Origin: Hydractinia symbiolongicarpus
Lineage: Eukaryota; Cnidaria; Hydrozoa; Anthoathecata; Hydractiniidae
Direction of reading: 5' to 3'
Length of the DNA: 64,000 bases
Assembly (NCBI RefSeq): GCF_029227915.1
Contig: NC_079888.1
Span: forward strand, 19,696,001-19,760,000
Under the pieces are notes generated by a model. It saw nothing but the letters and a program-made list of their open reading frames with translations. It was not told the origin of the DNA and ran no database searches. A program made the position numbers and the translations under genes. This document shows positions 39,001-53,000 of the stretch, piece by piece; the stretch's first letter is position 1, and every line of letters starts with the position of its first letter.

Positions 39001-41290
39001 TTTCATTGACTTTCTAATGGCATCAGTCCTTGTGAGTTACAACAATTGCGTCACATATTCGTACCAGCATGTACTTAGCGATATTTTTCTGACATTACGA
39101 GATTTCATCGCTTTTAACAGTGAAACGATTAACTGTGGGACATAATTAAACTGACTTTGGACTTTCACCTTATAAATGTGATAAATGAGACAATTGGACT
39201 CCAAGAGATAACATTCTTCTTAATCTGACATAATTGCTGGAGCTCAGCGATTACTCTGGGCGCTGTGGTAGTGCTTTATTTAGAAATTTAGACAAATAAT
39301 TTATTTCTTACTGTGGGACCAATCCTAGCCTTTCGCACGCGCTGAAGAAGTAGAGATAGTTTCAAAAACTACATTTCATTGACTTTCTAACGGCATCAAT
39401 CCTTGAGAGTTACAACGGTTGCGTAACATATTTGTACAAACATGTATTTAGCGATATTTTTCTGACAATACGAGGTTTCGTCGCTTTTAACAGTGAAACG
39501 ATTGACTGTGGGAGTTAATTGAACTGACTTTGGACTTTGACCTGATAAATGTGATAAATGAGGCAATTGGACTCCAAGAAATAACATTCTTCTTAATTTG
39601 ACATGATTGCTGGAATTCAGCGATTACACTAGGCGCTGAGGTAGCGCTTTATTTAAAAATTTAAATGAATAAGTCAACTTTACTGTGAAACTAATCCTAG
39701 CCGTTAGCGCGCGCTGAAGAAATGGAGACAGTTTCAAAAACTACATTTCATTGACTTTGTAATGGCATCAATCCTTGTGACTTACAAAGGTTGCGTAACA
39801 TATTTGTAACAACATGTATTTTGCAATATTTTTCTGACATTACAAGGTTTCATCGCTTTTAACAGTGAAACGATTGACTGTGGGAGTTAATTGAACTGAC
39901 TTTGGACTTTGACCTGATAAATGTGATAAATGAGGCAATTGGACTCCAAGAAATAACATTCTTCTTAATCTGACGTAATTGCTGGAGCTCAGCGATTACT
40001 CTGGGCGCTGTGATAGTGCTTTATTTAGACATTTAGACAAATAATTCATTTCTTACTGTGGGGCCAATCCTAGCATTTAAAACGCACTAAAGAAATAGGG
40101 ATAGTTTAAAAAACTACATTTCATTGATTTTCTAACGGTATCAAACCGTTTGAGTTACAACGGTTGCGTAACATATTCGTAGCAACATGTATTTAGCGAT
40201 ATTTTTCTGCCATTACGAGGTATCATCGCTTTTAACAGTCAAACGATTGACTGTGGGACGTAATTGAACTGATTTTGGACTTTGACCTTATAAATGTGAT
40301 AAATGAGACAATTGGACTCCAAGAAATAACATTCCTCTTAATTTGACATGATTGCTGGAACTCAGCGATTACACTGGGCCCTGTGGTAGCGCTTTATTTA
40401 AAACTTTATAAAAATTAGTTATTCTTACTGTGGAACCAATCCTAGCCGTTAGCGCGCTGAAGAAATAGAGACAGTTTCAAAAATTACATTTCATCGACTT
40501 TCTAATGGCATCAGTCCTTGTGAGTTACAACAGTTGCGTCACATATTCGTACCAGCATGTACTTAGCGATATTTTTCTGACATTACGAGGTTTCGTCGCT
40601 TTTAACAGTGAAACGATTGACTGTGGGAGCTAATTGAACTGACTTTGGACTTTGACCTTATAAATGTGATAAATGAGACAATTGGACTCCAAGAAATAAC
40701 ATTCCTCTTAATTTGACATGATTGCTGGAACTCAGCGATTACACTGGGCGCTGTGGTAGCGCTTTATTTCAAACTTTATAAAAATAAGTTATTCTTACTG
40801 TGGAACCAATCCTAGCCGTTAGCGCGCTGAAGAAATAGAGACAGTTTCAAAATTTACATTTCATTGACTTTCTAATGGCATCAGTCCTTGTGAGTTACAA
40901 CAGTTGCGTCACATATTCGTACCAGCATGTACTTAGCGATATTTTTCTGACATTACGAGATTTCATCGCTTTTAACAGTGAAACGATTAACTGTGGGACA
41001 TAATTAAACTGACTTTGGACTTTCACCTTATAAATGTGATAAATGAGATAATTGGACTCCAAGAGATAACATTCTTCTTAATCTGACATAATTGCTGGAG
41101 CTCAGCGATTACTCTGGGCGCTGTGGTAGTGCTTTATTTAGAAATTTAGACAAATAACTTATTTCTTACTGTGGGACCAATCCTAGCCTTTCGCACGCGC
41201 TGAAGAAGTAGAGATAGTTTCAAAAACTACATTTCATTGACTTTCTAATGGCATCAATCCTAGTGAGTTACAACGGTTGCGCCACATATT
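33031..41290. repeat. Satellite, mosaic of overlapping duplications (4-, 5-, 7- and 9-monomer spacings)
   Basis: Three monomers carry the same one-base insertion in gggtgcttgtggtagcg at about 34050, 35540 and 37400, spaced about 1488 and 1861 bp. A segment at about 36060-37280 recurs at about 38665-39880 (offset 2603, 7 monomers) with shared attggctccaag and cttaaattgac. A segment at about 34440-35270 recurs at about 37790-38620 (offset 3349, 9 monomers) with shared actgggccctgtgg. No single period fits the region. Confidence 0.82.
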
Positions 41291-44160
41291 CGTACCAACA
41301 TGTGTTTAGCGATATTTTTCTGCCATTACGAGGTATCATCGCTTTTAACAGTCAAACGATTGACTGTGGGACTTAATTCAACTGATTTTGGACTTTGACC
41401 TTATAAATGTGATAAATGAGACAATTGGACTCCAAGAAATAACATTCCTCTTAATTTGACATGATTGCTGGAACTCAGCGATTACACTGGGCGCTGTGGT
41501 AGCGCTTTATTTAAAACTTTAAAAAAAGTTATTCTTACTGTGGAACCAATCATAGCCGTTAGCGCGCTGAAGAAATAGAGACATTTTCAAAAATTACATT
41601 TCTTTGAATTTCTAATGGCATCAGTCCTTGTGAGTTACAACGGTTGCAACACATATTCGTACCAGCATGTACTTAGCGATATTATTCTGACATTACGAGA
41701 TTTTATCGCTTTTAACAGTGAAACGATTAACTGTGGGACTTAATTAAACTGACTTTGGACTTTCACCTTATAAATGTGATGAATGAGACAATTGGACTCC
41801 AAGAGATAACATTCTTCTTAATCTGACATAATTGCTGGAGCTCAACGATTACTCTGGTCGCTGTGGTAATGCTTTATTTAGAAATTTAGACAAATAATTC
41901 ATTTGTTACTGTGGGGCCAATCCTAGCCTTTCGCACGCGCTGAAGAAGTAGAGATAGTTTCAAAAACTACATTTCATTGACTTTCTAATGGCATCAATCC
42001 TTTGAGTTACAACGGTTGCGTAACATATTTGTACCAACATGTATTTAGCGATATTTTCCTGACATTACTCGATTGCGTCGCTTTTAACAGTGAAACGATT
42101 AACTGTGGGACTTAATTAAACTGACTTTGGACTTTCACCTTATAAATGTGATGAATGAGACAATTGGACTCCAAGAGATAACATTCTTCTTAATCTGACG
42201 TAATTGCTGGAGCTCAGTGATTACTCTGGGCGCTGTAATAGTGCTTTATTTAGAAATTTAGACAAATAATTCATTTCTTACTGTGGGGCCAATCCTAGCC
42301 TTTCGCACGCGCTGAAGAAGTAGAGATAGTTTCAAAAACTACATTTCATTGACTTTCTAATGGCATCAATCCTTGTGAGTTACAACGGTTGCGTAAGATA
42401 TTCGTACCAACATGTATTTAGCGATATTTTCCTGACATTACTCGATTGCGTCGCTTTTAACAGTGAAACGATTTACTGTGGGACTTAATTAAACTGACTT
42501 TGGACTTTCACCTTATAAATGTGATGAATGAGACAATTGGACTCCAAGAGATAACATTCTTCTTAATCTGACGTAATTGCTGGAGCTGAGTGATTACTCT
42601 GGGCGCTGTGATAGTGCTTTATTTAGAAATTTAGACAAATAATTCATTTCTTACTGTGGGGCCAATCCTAGCATTTAGAACGCGCTGAAGAAATAGGGAT
42701 AGTTTCAAAAACTACATTTCATTGATTTTCTAACGGTATCAATCCGTTTGAGTTACAACGGTTGCGTAACATATTTGTACCAACATGTATTTAGCGATAT
42801 TTTTCTGCCATTACGAGGTATCATCGCTTTTAACAGTCAAACGATTGACTGTGGGACTTAATTGAACTGATTTTGGACTTTGACCTTATAAATGTGATAA
42901 ATGAGACAATTGGACTCCAAGAAATAACATTCCTCTTAATTTGACATGATTGCTGGAACTCAGCGATTACACTGGGCGCTGTGGTAGCGCTTTATTTAAA
43001 ACTTTAAAAAAAGTTATTCTTACTGTGGAACCAATCATAGCCGTTAGCGCGCTGAAGAAATAGAGACAGTTTCAAAAATTACATTTCTTTGAATTTCTAA
43101 TGGCATCAGTCCTTGTGAGTTACAACGGTTGCATCACATATTCGTACCAGCATGTACTTAGCGATATTATTCTGACATTACGAGATTTCATCGCTTTTAA
43201 CAGTGAAACGATTAACTGTGGGACTTAATTAAACTGACTTTGGACTTTCACCTTATAAATGTGATGAATGAGACAATTGGACTCCAAGAGATAACATTCT
43301 TCTTAATCTGACATAATTGCTGGAGCTCAACGATTACTCTGGTCGCTGTGGTAATGCTTTATTTAGAAATTTAGACAAATAATTCATTTGTTACTGTGGG
43401 GCCAATCCTAGCCTTTCGCACGCGCTGAAGAAGTTGAGATAGTTTCAAAAACTACATTTCATTGACTTTCTAATGGCATCAATCCTTTGAGTTACAACGG
43501 TTGCGTAACATATTTGTACCAACATGTATTTAGCGATATTTTCCTGACATTACTCGATTGCGTCGCTTTTAACAGTGAAAGGATTAACTGTGGGATTTAA
43601 TTAAACTGACTTTGGACTTTCACCTTATAAATGTGATGAATGAGACAATTGGACTCCAAGAGATAACATTCTTCTTAATCTGACGTAATTGCTGGAGCTC
43701 AGTGATTACTCTGGGCGCTGTAATAGTGCTTTATTTAGAAATTTAGACAAATAATTCATTTCTTACTGTGGGGCCAATCCTAGCCTTTCGCACGCGCTGA
43801 AGAAGTAGAGATAGTTTCAAAAACTACATTTCATTGACTTTCTAATGGCATCAATCCTTGTGAGTTACAACGGTTGCGTAAGATATTCGTACCAACATGT
43901 ATTTAGCGATATTTTCCTGACATTACTCGATTGCGTCGCTTTTAACAGTGAAACGATTAACTGTGGGACTTAATTAAACTGACTTTGGACTTTCACCTTA
44001 TAAATGTGATGAATGAGACAATTGGACTCCAAGAGATAACATTCTTCTTAATCTGACGTAATTGCTGGAGCTGAGTGATTACTCTGGGCGCTGTGATAGT
44101 GCTTTATTTAGAAATTTAGACAAATAATTCATTTCTTACTGTGGGGCCAATCCTAGCCTT
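41290..44160. repeat. Satellite, 4-monomer pair (about 1485 bp offset)
   Basis: Positions about 41290-42670 and 42780-44160 match in order. The marker is a shortened monomer with aactttaaaaaaagttattc at about 41515 and 43000, followed by cgctggtcgctgtggtaatg-type monomers in both copies. Later monomers of each copy share gcgtaagatattcg and gtgatgaatgagac. Confidence 0.83.
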
Positions 44161-45069
44161 TCGCACGCGCTGAAGAAGTAGAGATAGTTTCAAAAACTAC
44201 ATTTCATTGACTTTCTAATAGCATCAATCCCTGTGAGTTACAACGGTTGCGTAACATATTTGTACCAACATGTATTTAGCGATATTTTTCTGCCATTACA
44301 AGGTATCATCGCTTTTAACAGTGAAACGATTGACTCTGGGACGTAATTGAACTGACTTTAGACTTTGACCTTATAAATGTGATTAATGAGACAATTGGAC
44401 CCCAAGAAATATCATTCCTCTTAATTTGACATGATTGCTGGAACTCAGCGATTACACTGGGCGCTGTGGTAGCGCTTTATTTAAAACTTTATAAAAATAA
44501 GTTATTCTTACTGTGGAACCAATCCTAGCCGTTAGCGCGCAGAAGAAATAGAGACAGTTTCAAAAATTATATTTCATTGAGTTTCTAATGGCATCAGTCC
44601 TTGTGAGTTACAACGGTTGCGATACATATTCGTACCAACATGTACTTAGCGATATTTTTCTGACATTACTAGGTTGCATCGCTTTTAAGAGTGAAACGAT
44701 TGACTGTGGGACTTAATTGAACTGATTTTGGACTTTAACCTTATAAATGTGATAAATAACACAATTGGATTCCCAGAAATAACATTCTTCTTAATTTGAC
44801 ATGATTCCTGGAACTCAAAAATTATACTGGGTGCAGTGGTGGCGCTTTATTTAATAATTGAGATAAATAATTTATTTTTTACTGAGGATGCAATCCTAGC
44901 ATTCAGCACGCGCTGAAGAAACAGAGACAGTTTCAAAAATTATATTTCATTAACTTTCTAATGGTATCAATCCTTGTGAGTTGCAACGGTTGCACAAGAT
45001 ATTCGTACCAACATGTATTTAGCGATATTTTACTGACATTACTAGGTTTCATCGCTTTTAACAGTGAAA
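44161..45069. repeat. Satellite, mixed monomers
   Basis: About two and a half monomers linking the 4-monomer pair to the long-range duplicated block. The variant gtgattaatgagac followed by ggaccccaagaaatatc at about 44382 recurs about three monomers later near 45490, inside the next block. Only satellite is seen. Confidence 0.75.
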
Positions 45070-48000
45070 CGATTTACTGTGGGACTTAATTAAACTGACT
45101 TTGGACTTTCACCTTATAAATGTGATGAATGGGACAATTGGACTCCAAGAGATAACATTCTTCTTAATCTGACGTAATTGCTGGAGCTGAGTGATTACTC
45201 TGGGCGCTGTGATAGTGCTTTATTTAGAAATTTAGACAAATAATTCATTTCTTACTGTGGGGCCAATCCTAGCCTTTCGCACGCGCTGAAGAAGTAGAGA
45301 TAGTTTCAAAAACTACATTTCATTGACTTTCTAATGGCATCAATCCTTGTGAGTTACAACGTTTGCGTACCATATTTGTACCAACATGTATTTAGCGATA
45401 TTTTTCTGCCATTACAAGGTATCATCGCTTTTAACAGTGAAACGATTGACTCTGGGACGTAATTGAACTGACTTTGTACTTTCACTTTATAAATGTGATT
45501 AATGAGACAATTGGACCCCAAGAAATATCATTCCTCTTAATTTGACATGATTGCTGGAACTCAGCGATTACACTGGGCGCTGTGGTAGCGCTTTATTTAA
45601 AACTTTATAAAAATATGTTATTCTTACTGTGGAACCAATCCTAGCCGTTAGCGCGCAGAAGAAATAGAGACAGTTTCAAAAATTATATTTCATTGACTTT
45701 CTAATGGCATCAGTCCTTGTGAGTTACAACGGTTGCGATACATATTCGTACCAACATGTACTTAGCGATATTTTTCTGACATTACTAGGTTGCAGCGCTT
45801 TTAAGAGTGAAACGATTGACTGTGGGACTTAATTGAACTGATTTTGGACTTTAACCTTATAAATGTGATAAATAACACAATTGGATTCCCAGAAATAACA
45901 TTCTTCTTAATTTGACATGATTCCTGGAACTCAAAAATTATACTGGGTGCAGTGGTAGCGCTTTATTTAATAATTGAGATAAATAATTTATTTTTTACTG
46001 AGGATCCAATCCTAGCATTCAGCACGCGCTGAAGAAACAGAGACAGTTTCAAAAATTATATTTCATTAACTTTCTAATGGCATCAGTCCTTGTGAGTTAG
46101 AACGGTTGCGTCACATATTCGTACCAGCATGTACTTAGCGATATTTTTCTGACATTACGAGATTTCATCGCTTTTAACAGTGAAACAATTAACTGTGGGG
46201 CTTAATTAAACTGAATTTGGACTTTCACCTTATAAATGTGATAAATGAGACAATTGGACTCCAAGAGATAACATTCTTCTTAATGTGACGTAATTGCTGG
46301 AGCTCAGCGATTACTCTGGGCGCTGTAATAGTGCTTTATTTAAAAATTTAGACAAATAAATCATTTCTTACTGTGGGGCTAATCCTAGCATTTAGCACGC
46401 GCTGAAGAAATAGGGATAGTTTAAAAAACTACATTTCATTGATTTTCTAACGGTATCAATCCGTTTGAGTTACAACGATTGCGTCACATAATCGTACCAA
46501 CATGTATTTAGCGACATTTTTCTGATATTACGAGGTTTCATTGCTTTTAACAGTGAAACGATTGACTGTGGGACTTAATTGAACTGACTTTGGACTTTGA
46601 CCTTATAAATGTGATAAATGAGACAATTGGACTCCAAGAAATAACATTCTTCTTAATTTGACGTGATTGCTGGAACTCAGCAATTACACTGGGCGCTGTG
46701 GTAGCGCTTTATTAAAAGTTTTATATAAAAAAGTCATTTTACTGTAGAACCAATCCTAGCCGTTATCGCGCCATGAAGAAATAGAGACAGTTTCAAAATC
46801 TACATTTCATTGACTTTCTAATGGCATCAATCCTTGTGAGTTACAACGGTTGCGTGACATATTTGTACCAACATGTATTTAGCAATATTTGTCTGACATT
46901 ACGAGGTTTCGTCGCTTTTAACAGTGAAACGAGTGACTGTGGGATTAATTGAACTGATATTGGACTTTCACCTTATAAATGTGATAAATGAGACAATTGG
47001 ACTCCAAGAAATAACATTCTTCTTAATTTGACATGATTGCTGGAACTCAGCGATTTCACTGGGCGCGGTGGTAGCGCTTTATTTAAAAATTTAAATGAAT
47101 AAGTCATTTTTACTGTGAAACCAATCCTAGCCGTTAGCGTGCAGAAGAAATAGAGACAGTTTCAAAAATTATATTTCATTGACTTTCTAATGGCATCAGT
47201 CCTTGTGAGTTACAACGGTTGCGATACATATTCGTACCAACATGTACTTAGCGATATTTTTCTGACATTACTAGGTTGCATCCCTTTTAGGAGTGAAACG
47301 ATTGACTGTGGGACTTAATTGAACTGATTTTGGACTTTAACCTTATAAATGTGATAAATAACACAATTGGATTCCCAGAAATAACATTCTTCTTAATTTG
47401 ACATGATTCCTGGAACTCAAAAATTATACTGGGTGCACTGGTAGCGCTTTATTTAATAATTGAGATAAATAATTTATTTTTTACTGAGGATCCAATCCTA
47501 GCATTCAGCACGCGCTGAAGAAAGAGAGACAGTTTCAAAAATTATATTTCATTAACTTTCTAATGGCATCAGTCCTTGTGAGTTACAACGGTTGCGTCAC
47601 ATATTCGTACCAGCATGTACTTAGCGATATTTTTCTGACATTACGAGATTTCATCGCTTTTAACAGTGAAACAATTAACTGTGGGGCTTAATTAAGCTGA
47701 ATTTGGACTTTCACCTTATAAATGTGATAAATGAGACAATTGGACTCCAAGAGATAACATTCTTCTTAATCTGACGTAATTGCTGGAGCTCAGCGATTAC
47801 TCTGGGCGCTGTAATAGTGCTTTATTTAGAAATTTAGACAAATAATTCATTTCTTACTGTGGGGCTAATCCTAGCATTTAGCACGCGCTGAAGAAATAGG
47901 GATAGTTTAAAAAACTACATTTCATTGATTTTCTAACGGTATCAATCCGTTTGAGTTACAACGGTTGCGTCACATAATCGTACCAACATGTATTTAGCGA

Positions 48001-48590
48001 CATTTTTCTGATATTACGAGGTTTCATTGCTTTTAACAGTGAAACGATTGACTGTGGGACTTAATTGAACTGACTTTGGACTTTGACCTTATAAATGTGA
48101 TAAATGAGACAATTGGACTCCAAGAAATAACATTCTTCTTAATTTGACGTGATTGCTGGAACTCAGCAATTACACTGGGCGCTGTGGTAGCGCTTTATTT
48201 AAAAATTAAGATAAATAATTCATTTCTTACTGTGGGGCTAATCCTAGCATTTAGCACGCGCTGAAGAAATAGGGATAGTTTAAAAAACTACATTTCATTG
48301 AGATCCTAACGGTATCAGTTCGTGTGAGTTACAACGGTTGCGCCACATATTCTTACCAACATGTATTTAGCGATTGTTTTCTGATATTACTAGGTTGCAT
48401 CGCTTTTGACAGTGAAGCGATTGACTGTGGGACTTAATTTAACTGATTTTGGACATCCACATTGTAAATGTGATAAATATGACAATTGAATTCCCAGAAA
48501 TAACACTCTTCTTAATTTGACATGATTGCAGGAACTCAGCGATTACACTGGGCGCTGTGGTAGCGCTTTATTTAAAAATTTAAATGAATA
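45070..48590. repeat. Satellite block duplicated 13.39 kb downstream (copy 1)
   Basis: About 9.5 monomers that match about 58462-61970 at an offset of 13392 bp (36 times 372), slipping to 13391 at the right end. Matched landmarks include aaatatgttattcttactg (45611/59003), actgtagaaccaatcc (46741/60133) and gctgtggtagcgc (48181/61572). The match stops at about 48590, just after tagcgctttatttaaaaatt, where copy 1 continues with taaatgaataag and copy 2 with aagataaataag. Confidence 0.9.
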
Positions 48591-48600
48591 AGTCAATTTT

Positions 48601-50088
48601 ACTGTGAAACCAGTCCTAGCCGTTAGCGCGCGCTGAAGAAATAGAGACAGTTTCAAAAGCTACATTTCATTGACTTTGTAATGGCATCAATCCTTGTGAC
48701 TTACAATGGTTGCGTCACATATTCGTACCAGCATGTACTTAGCGATATTTTTCTGACATTACGAGATTTCATCGCTTTTAACAGTGAAACGATTAACTGT
48801 GGGACTTAATTAAACTGACTTTGGACTTTCACCTTATAAATGTGATAAATGAGACAATTGGACTCCAAGAGATAACATTCTTCTTAATCTGACATAATTG
48901 CTGGAGCTCAGCGATTACTCTGGGCGCTGTGGTAGTGCTTTATTTAGAAATTTAGACAAATAATTTATTTCTTACTGTGGGACCAATCCTAGCCTTTCGC
49001 ACGCGCTGAAGAAGTAGAGATAGTTTCAAAAACTACATTTCATTGACTTTCTAATGGCATCAATCCTTGAGAGTTACAACGATTGCGTAACATATTTGTA
49101 CCAACAGGTATTTAGCGATATTTTTCTGACATTACGAGGTTTCGTCGCTTTTAACAGCGAAACGATTGACTGTGGGAGTTAATTGAACTGACTTTGGACT
49201 TTGACCTGATAAATGTGATAATTGAGGCAATTGGACTCCAAGAAATAACATTCTTCTTAATTTGACATGATTGCTGGAACTCAGCGATTACACTAGGCGC
49301 TGAGGCAGCGCTTTATTTAAAAATTTAAATGAATAAATCAATTTTACTGTGAAACTAATCCTAGCCGTTAGCGAGCGCTGAAGAAATGGAGACAGTTTCA
49401 AAAACTACATTTCATTGACTTTGTAATGGCATCAATCCTTGTGACTTACAAAGGTTGCGTAACATATTTGTAACAACATGTATTTCGCGATATTTTTCTG
49501 ACATTACAAGGTTTCATCGCTTTTAACAGTGAAACGATTGACTGTGGGACTTAATTGAACTGACTTTGGAGTTTGATTTTATAAATGTGATAAATGAGAC
49601 AATTGGACTCCAAGAAATAACATTCTTCTTAATTTGACATGATTGCTGGAACTCAGCGATTACTCTGGGTGCTGTGGTAGTGCTTTATTTAAAAATTAAG
49701 ATAAATAAGCCATTTTTACTGTGGAACGAATGCTAGCCGTTAGCGCGCGCTGAAGAAATAGAGACAGCTTAAAAACTGCATTTCATTGACTTTCCAATGG
49801 CATCAATCCTTGTGAGTTACAACGGTTGCGTAACATATTCGTACCAACATGTATTTAGCGATATTTTTCTGACATTACGAGGTTTCGTCGCTTTTAACAG
49901 TGAAACAATTGACTGTGGGACTTAATTGAACTGACTTTGGACTTTGACCTTATAAATGTGATAAATGAGGCAATTGGACTCCAAGAAATAACATTCTTCT
50001 TAATTTGACATGATTGCTGGAACTCAGCGATTATACTAGGCGCTGTGGTAGCGCTTTATTTAAAAATTTAAATGAATAAGTCAATTTT
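48601..50088. repeat. Satellite, 4-monomer unit ABCD (1488 bp)
   Basis: Four monomer types follow in order. A has actgtgaaaccagtcc (48601), B has ttactgtgggaccaatcctagcc with ctttcgcacg, C has aataaatcaattttactg, and D has aagataaataagcc with ggaacgaatgc. The A marker recurs at 50089, exactly 1488 bp on. Confidence 0.9.
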
Positions 50089-53000
50089 ACTGTGAAACCA
50101 GTCCTAGCCGTTAGCGCGCGCTGAAGAAATAGAGACAGTTTCAAAAGCTACATTTCATTGACTTTGTAATGGCATCAATCCTTGTGACTTACAATGGTTG
50201 CGTCACATATTCGTACCAGCATGTACTTAGCGATATTTTTCTGACATTACGAGATTTCATCGCTTTTAACAGTGAAACGATTAACTGTGGGACTTAATTA
50301 AACTCACTTTGGACTTTCACCTTATAAATGTGATAAATGAGACAATTGGACTCCAAGAGATAACATTCTTCTTAATCTGACATAATTGCTGGAGCTCAGC
50401 GATTACTCTGGGCGCTGTGGTAGTGCTTTATTTAGAAATTTAGACAAATAATTTATTTCTTACTGTGGGACCAATCCTAGCCTTTCGCACGCGCTGAAGA
50501 AGTAGAGATAGTTTCAAAAACTACATTTCATTGACTTTCTAATGGCATCAATCCTTGAGAGTTACAACGATTGCGTAACATATTTGTACCAACAGGTATT
50601 TAGCGATATTTTTCTGACATTACGAGGTTTCGTCGCTTTTAACAGTGAAACGATTGACTGTGGGAGTTAATTGAACTGACTTTGGACTTTGACCTGATAA
50701 ATGTGATAATTGAGGCAATTGGACTCCAAGAAATAACATTCTTCTTAATTTGACATGATTGCTGGAACTCAGCGATTACACTAGGCGCTGAGGCAGCGCT
50801 TTATTTAAAAATTTAAATGAATAAATCAATTTTACTGTGAAACCAATCCTAGCCGTTAGCGCGCGCTGAAGAAATGGAGACAGTTTCAAAAACTACATTT
50901 CATTGACTTTGTAATGGCATCAATCCTTGTGACTTACAAAGGTTGCGTAACATATTTGTAACAACATGTATTTCGCGATATTTTTCTGACATTACAAGGT
51001 TTCATCGCTTTTAACAGTGAAACGATTGACTGTGGGACTTAATTGAACTGACTTTGGAGTTTGATTTTATAAATGTGATAAATGAGACAATTGGACTCCA
51101 AGAAATAACATTCTTCTTAATTTGACATGATTGCTGGAACTCAGCGATTACACTAGGCGCTGAGGCAGCGCTTTATTTAAAAATTTAAATGAATAAATCA
51201 ATTTTACTGTGAAACCAATCCTAGCCGTTAGCGCGCGCTGAAGAAATGGAGACAGTTTCAAAAACTACATTTCATTGACTTTGTAATGGCATCAATCCTT
51301 GTGACTTACAAAGGTTGCGTAACATATTTGTAACAACATGTATTTCGCGATATTTTTCTGACATTACAAGGTTTCATCGCTTTTAACAGTGAAACGATTG
51401 ACTGTGGGACTTAATTGAACTGACTTTGGAGTTTGATTTTATAAATGTGATAAATGAGACAATTGGACTCCAAGAAATAACATTCTTCTTAATTTGACAT
51501 GATTGCTGGAACTCAGCGATTACTCTGGGTGCTGTGGTAGTGCTTTATTTAAAAATTAAGATAAATAAGCCATTTTTACTGTGGAACGAATGCTAGCCGT
51601 TAGCGCGCGCTGAAGAAATAGAGACAGCTTAAAAACTGCATTTCATTGACTTTCCAATGGCATCAATCCTTGTGAGTTACAACGGTTGCGTAACATATTC
51701 GTACCAACATGTATTTAGCGATATTTTTCTGACATTACGAGGTTTCGTCGCTTTTAACAGTGAAACAATTGACTGTGGGACTTAATTGAACTGACTTTGG
51801 ACTTTGACCTTATAAATGTGATAAATGAGGCAATTGGACTCCAAGAAATAACATTCTTCTTAATTTGACATGATTGCTGGAACTCAGCGATTATACTAGG
51901 CGCTGTGGTAGCGCTTTATTTAAAAATTTAAATGAATAAGTCAATTTTACTGTGAAACCAGTCCTAGCCGTTAGCGCGCGCTGAAGAAATAGAGACAGTT
52001 TCAAAAGCTACATTTCATTGACTTTGTAATGGCATCAATCCTTGTGACTTACAATGGTTGCGTCACATATTCGTACCAGCATGTACTTAGCGATATTTTT
52101 CTGACATTACGAGATTTCATCGCTTTTAACAGTGAAACGATTAACTGTGGGACTTAATTAAACTCACTTTGGACTTTCACCTTATAAATGTGATAAATGA
52201 GACAATTGGACTCCAAGAGATAACATTCTTCTTAATCTGACATAATTGCTGGAGCTCAGCGATTACTCTGGGCGCTGTGGTAGTGCTTTATTTAGAAATT
52301 TAGACAAATAATTTATTTCTTACTGTGGGACCAATCCTAGCCTTTCGCACGCGCTGAAGAAGTAGAGATAGTTTCAAAAACTACATTTCATTGACTTTCT
52401 AATGGCATCAATCCTTGAGAGTTACAACGATTGCGTAACATATTTGTACCAACAGGTATTTAGCGATATTTTTCTGACATTACGAGGTTTCGTCGCTTTT
52501 AACAGTGAAACGATTGACTGTGGGAGTTAATTGAACTGACTTTGGACTTTGACCTGATAAATGTGATAATTGAGGCAATTGGACTCCAAGAAATAACATT
52601 CTTCTTAATTTGACATGATTGCTGGAACTCAGCGATTACACTAGGCGCTGAGGCAGCGCTTTATTTAAAAATTTAAATGAATAAATCAATTTTACTGTGA
52701 AACCAATCCTAGCCGTTAGCGCGCGCTGAAGAAATGGAGACAGTTTCAAAAACTACATTTCATTGACTTTGTAATGGCATCAATCCTTGTGACTTACAAA
52801 GGTTGCGTAACATATTTGTAACAACATGTATTTCGCGATATTTTTCTGACATTACAAGGTTTCATCGCTTTTAACAGTGAAACGATTGACTGTGGGACTT
52901 AATTGAACTGACTTTGGAGTTTGATTTTATAAATGTGATAAATGAGACAATTGGACTCCAAGAAATAACATTCTTCTTAATTTGACATGATTGCTGGAAC

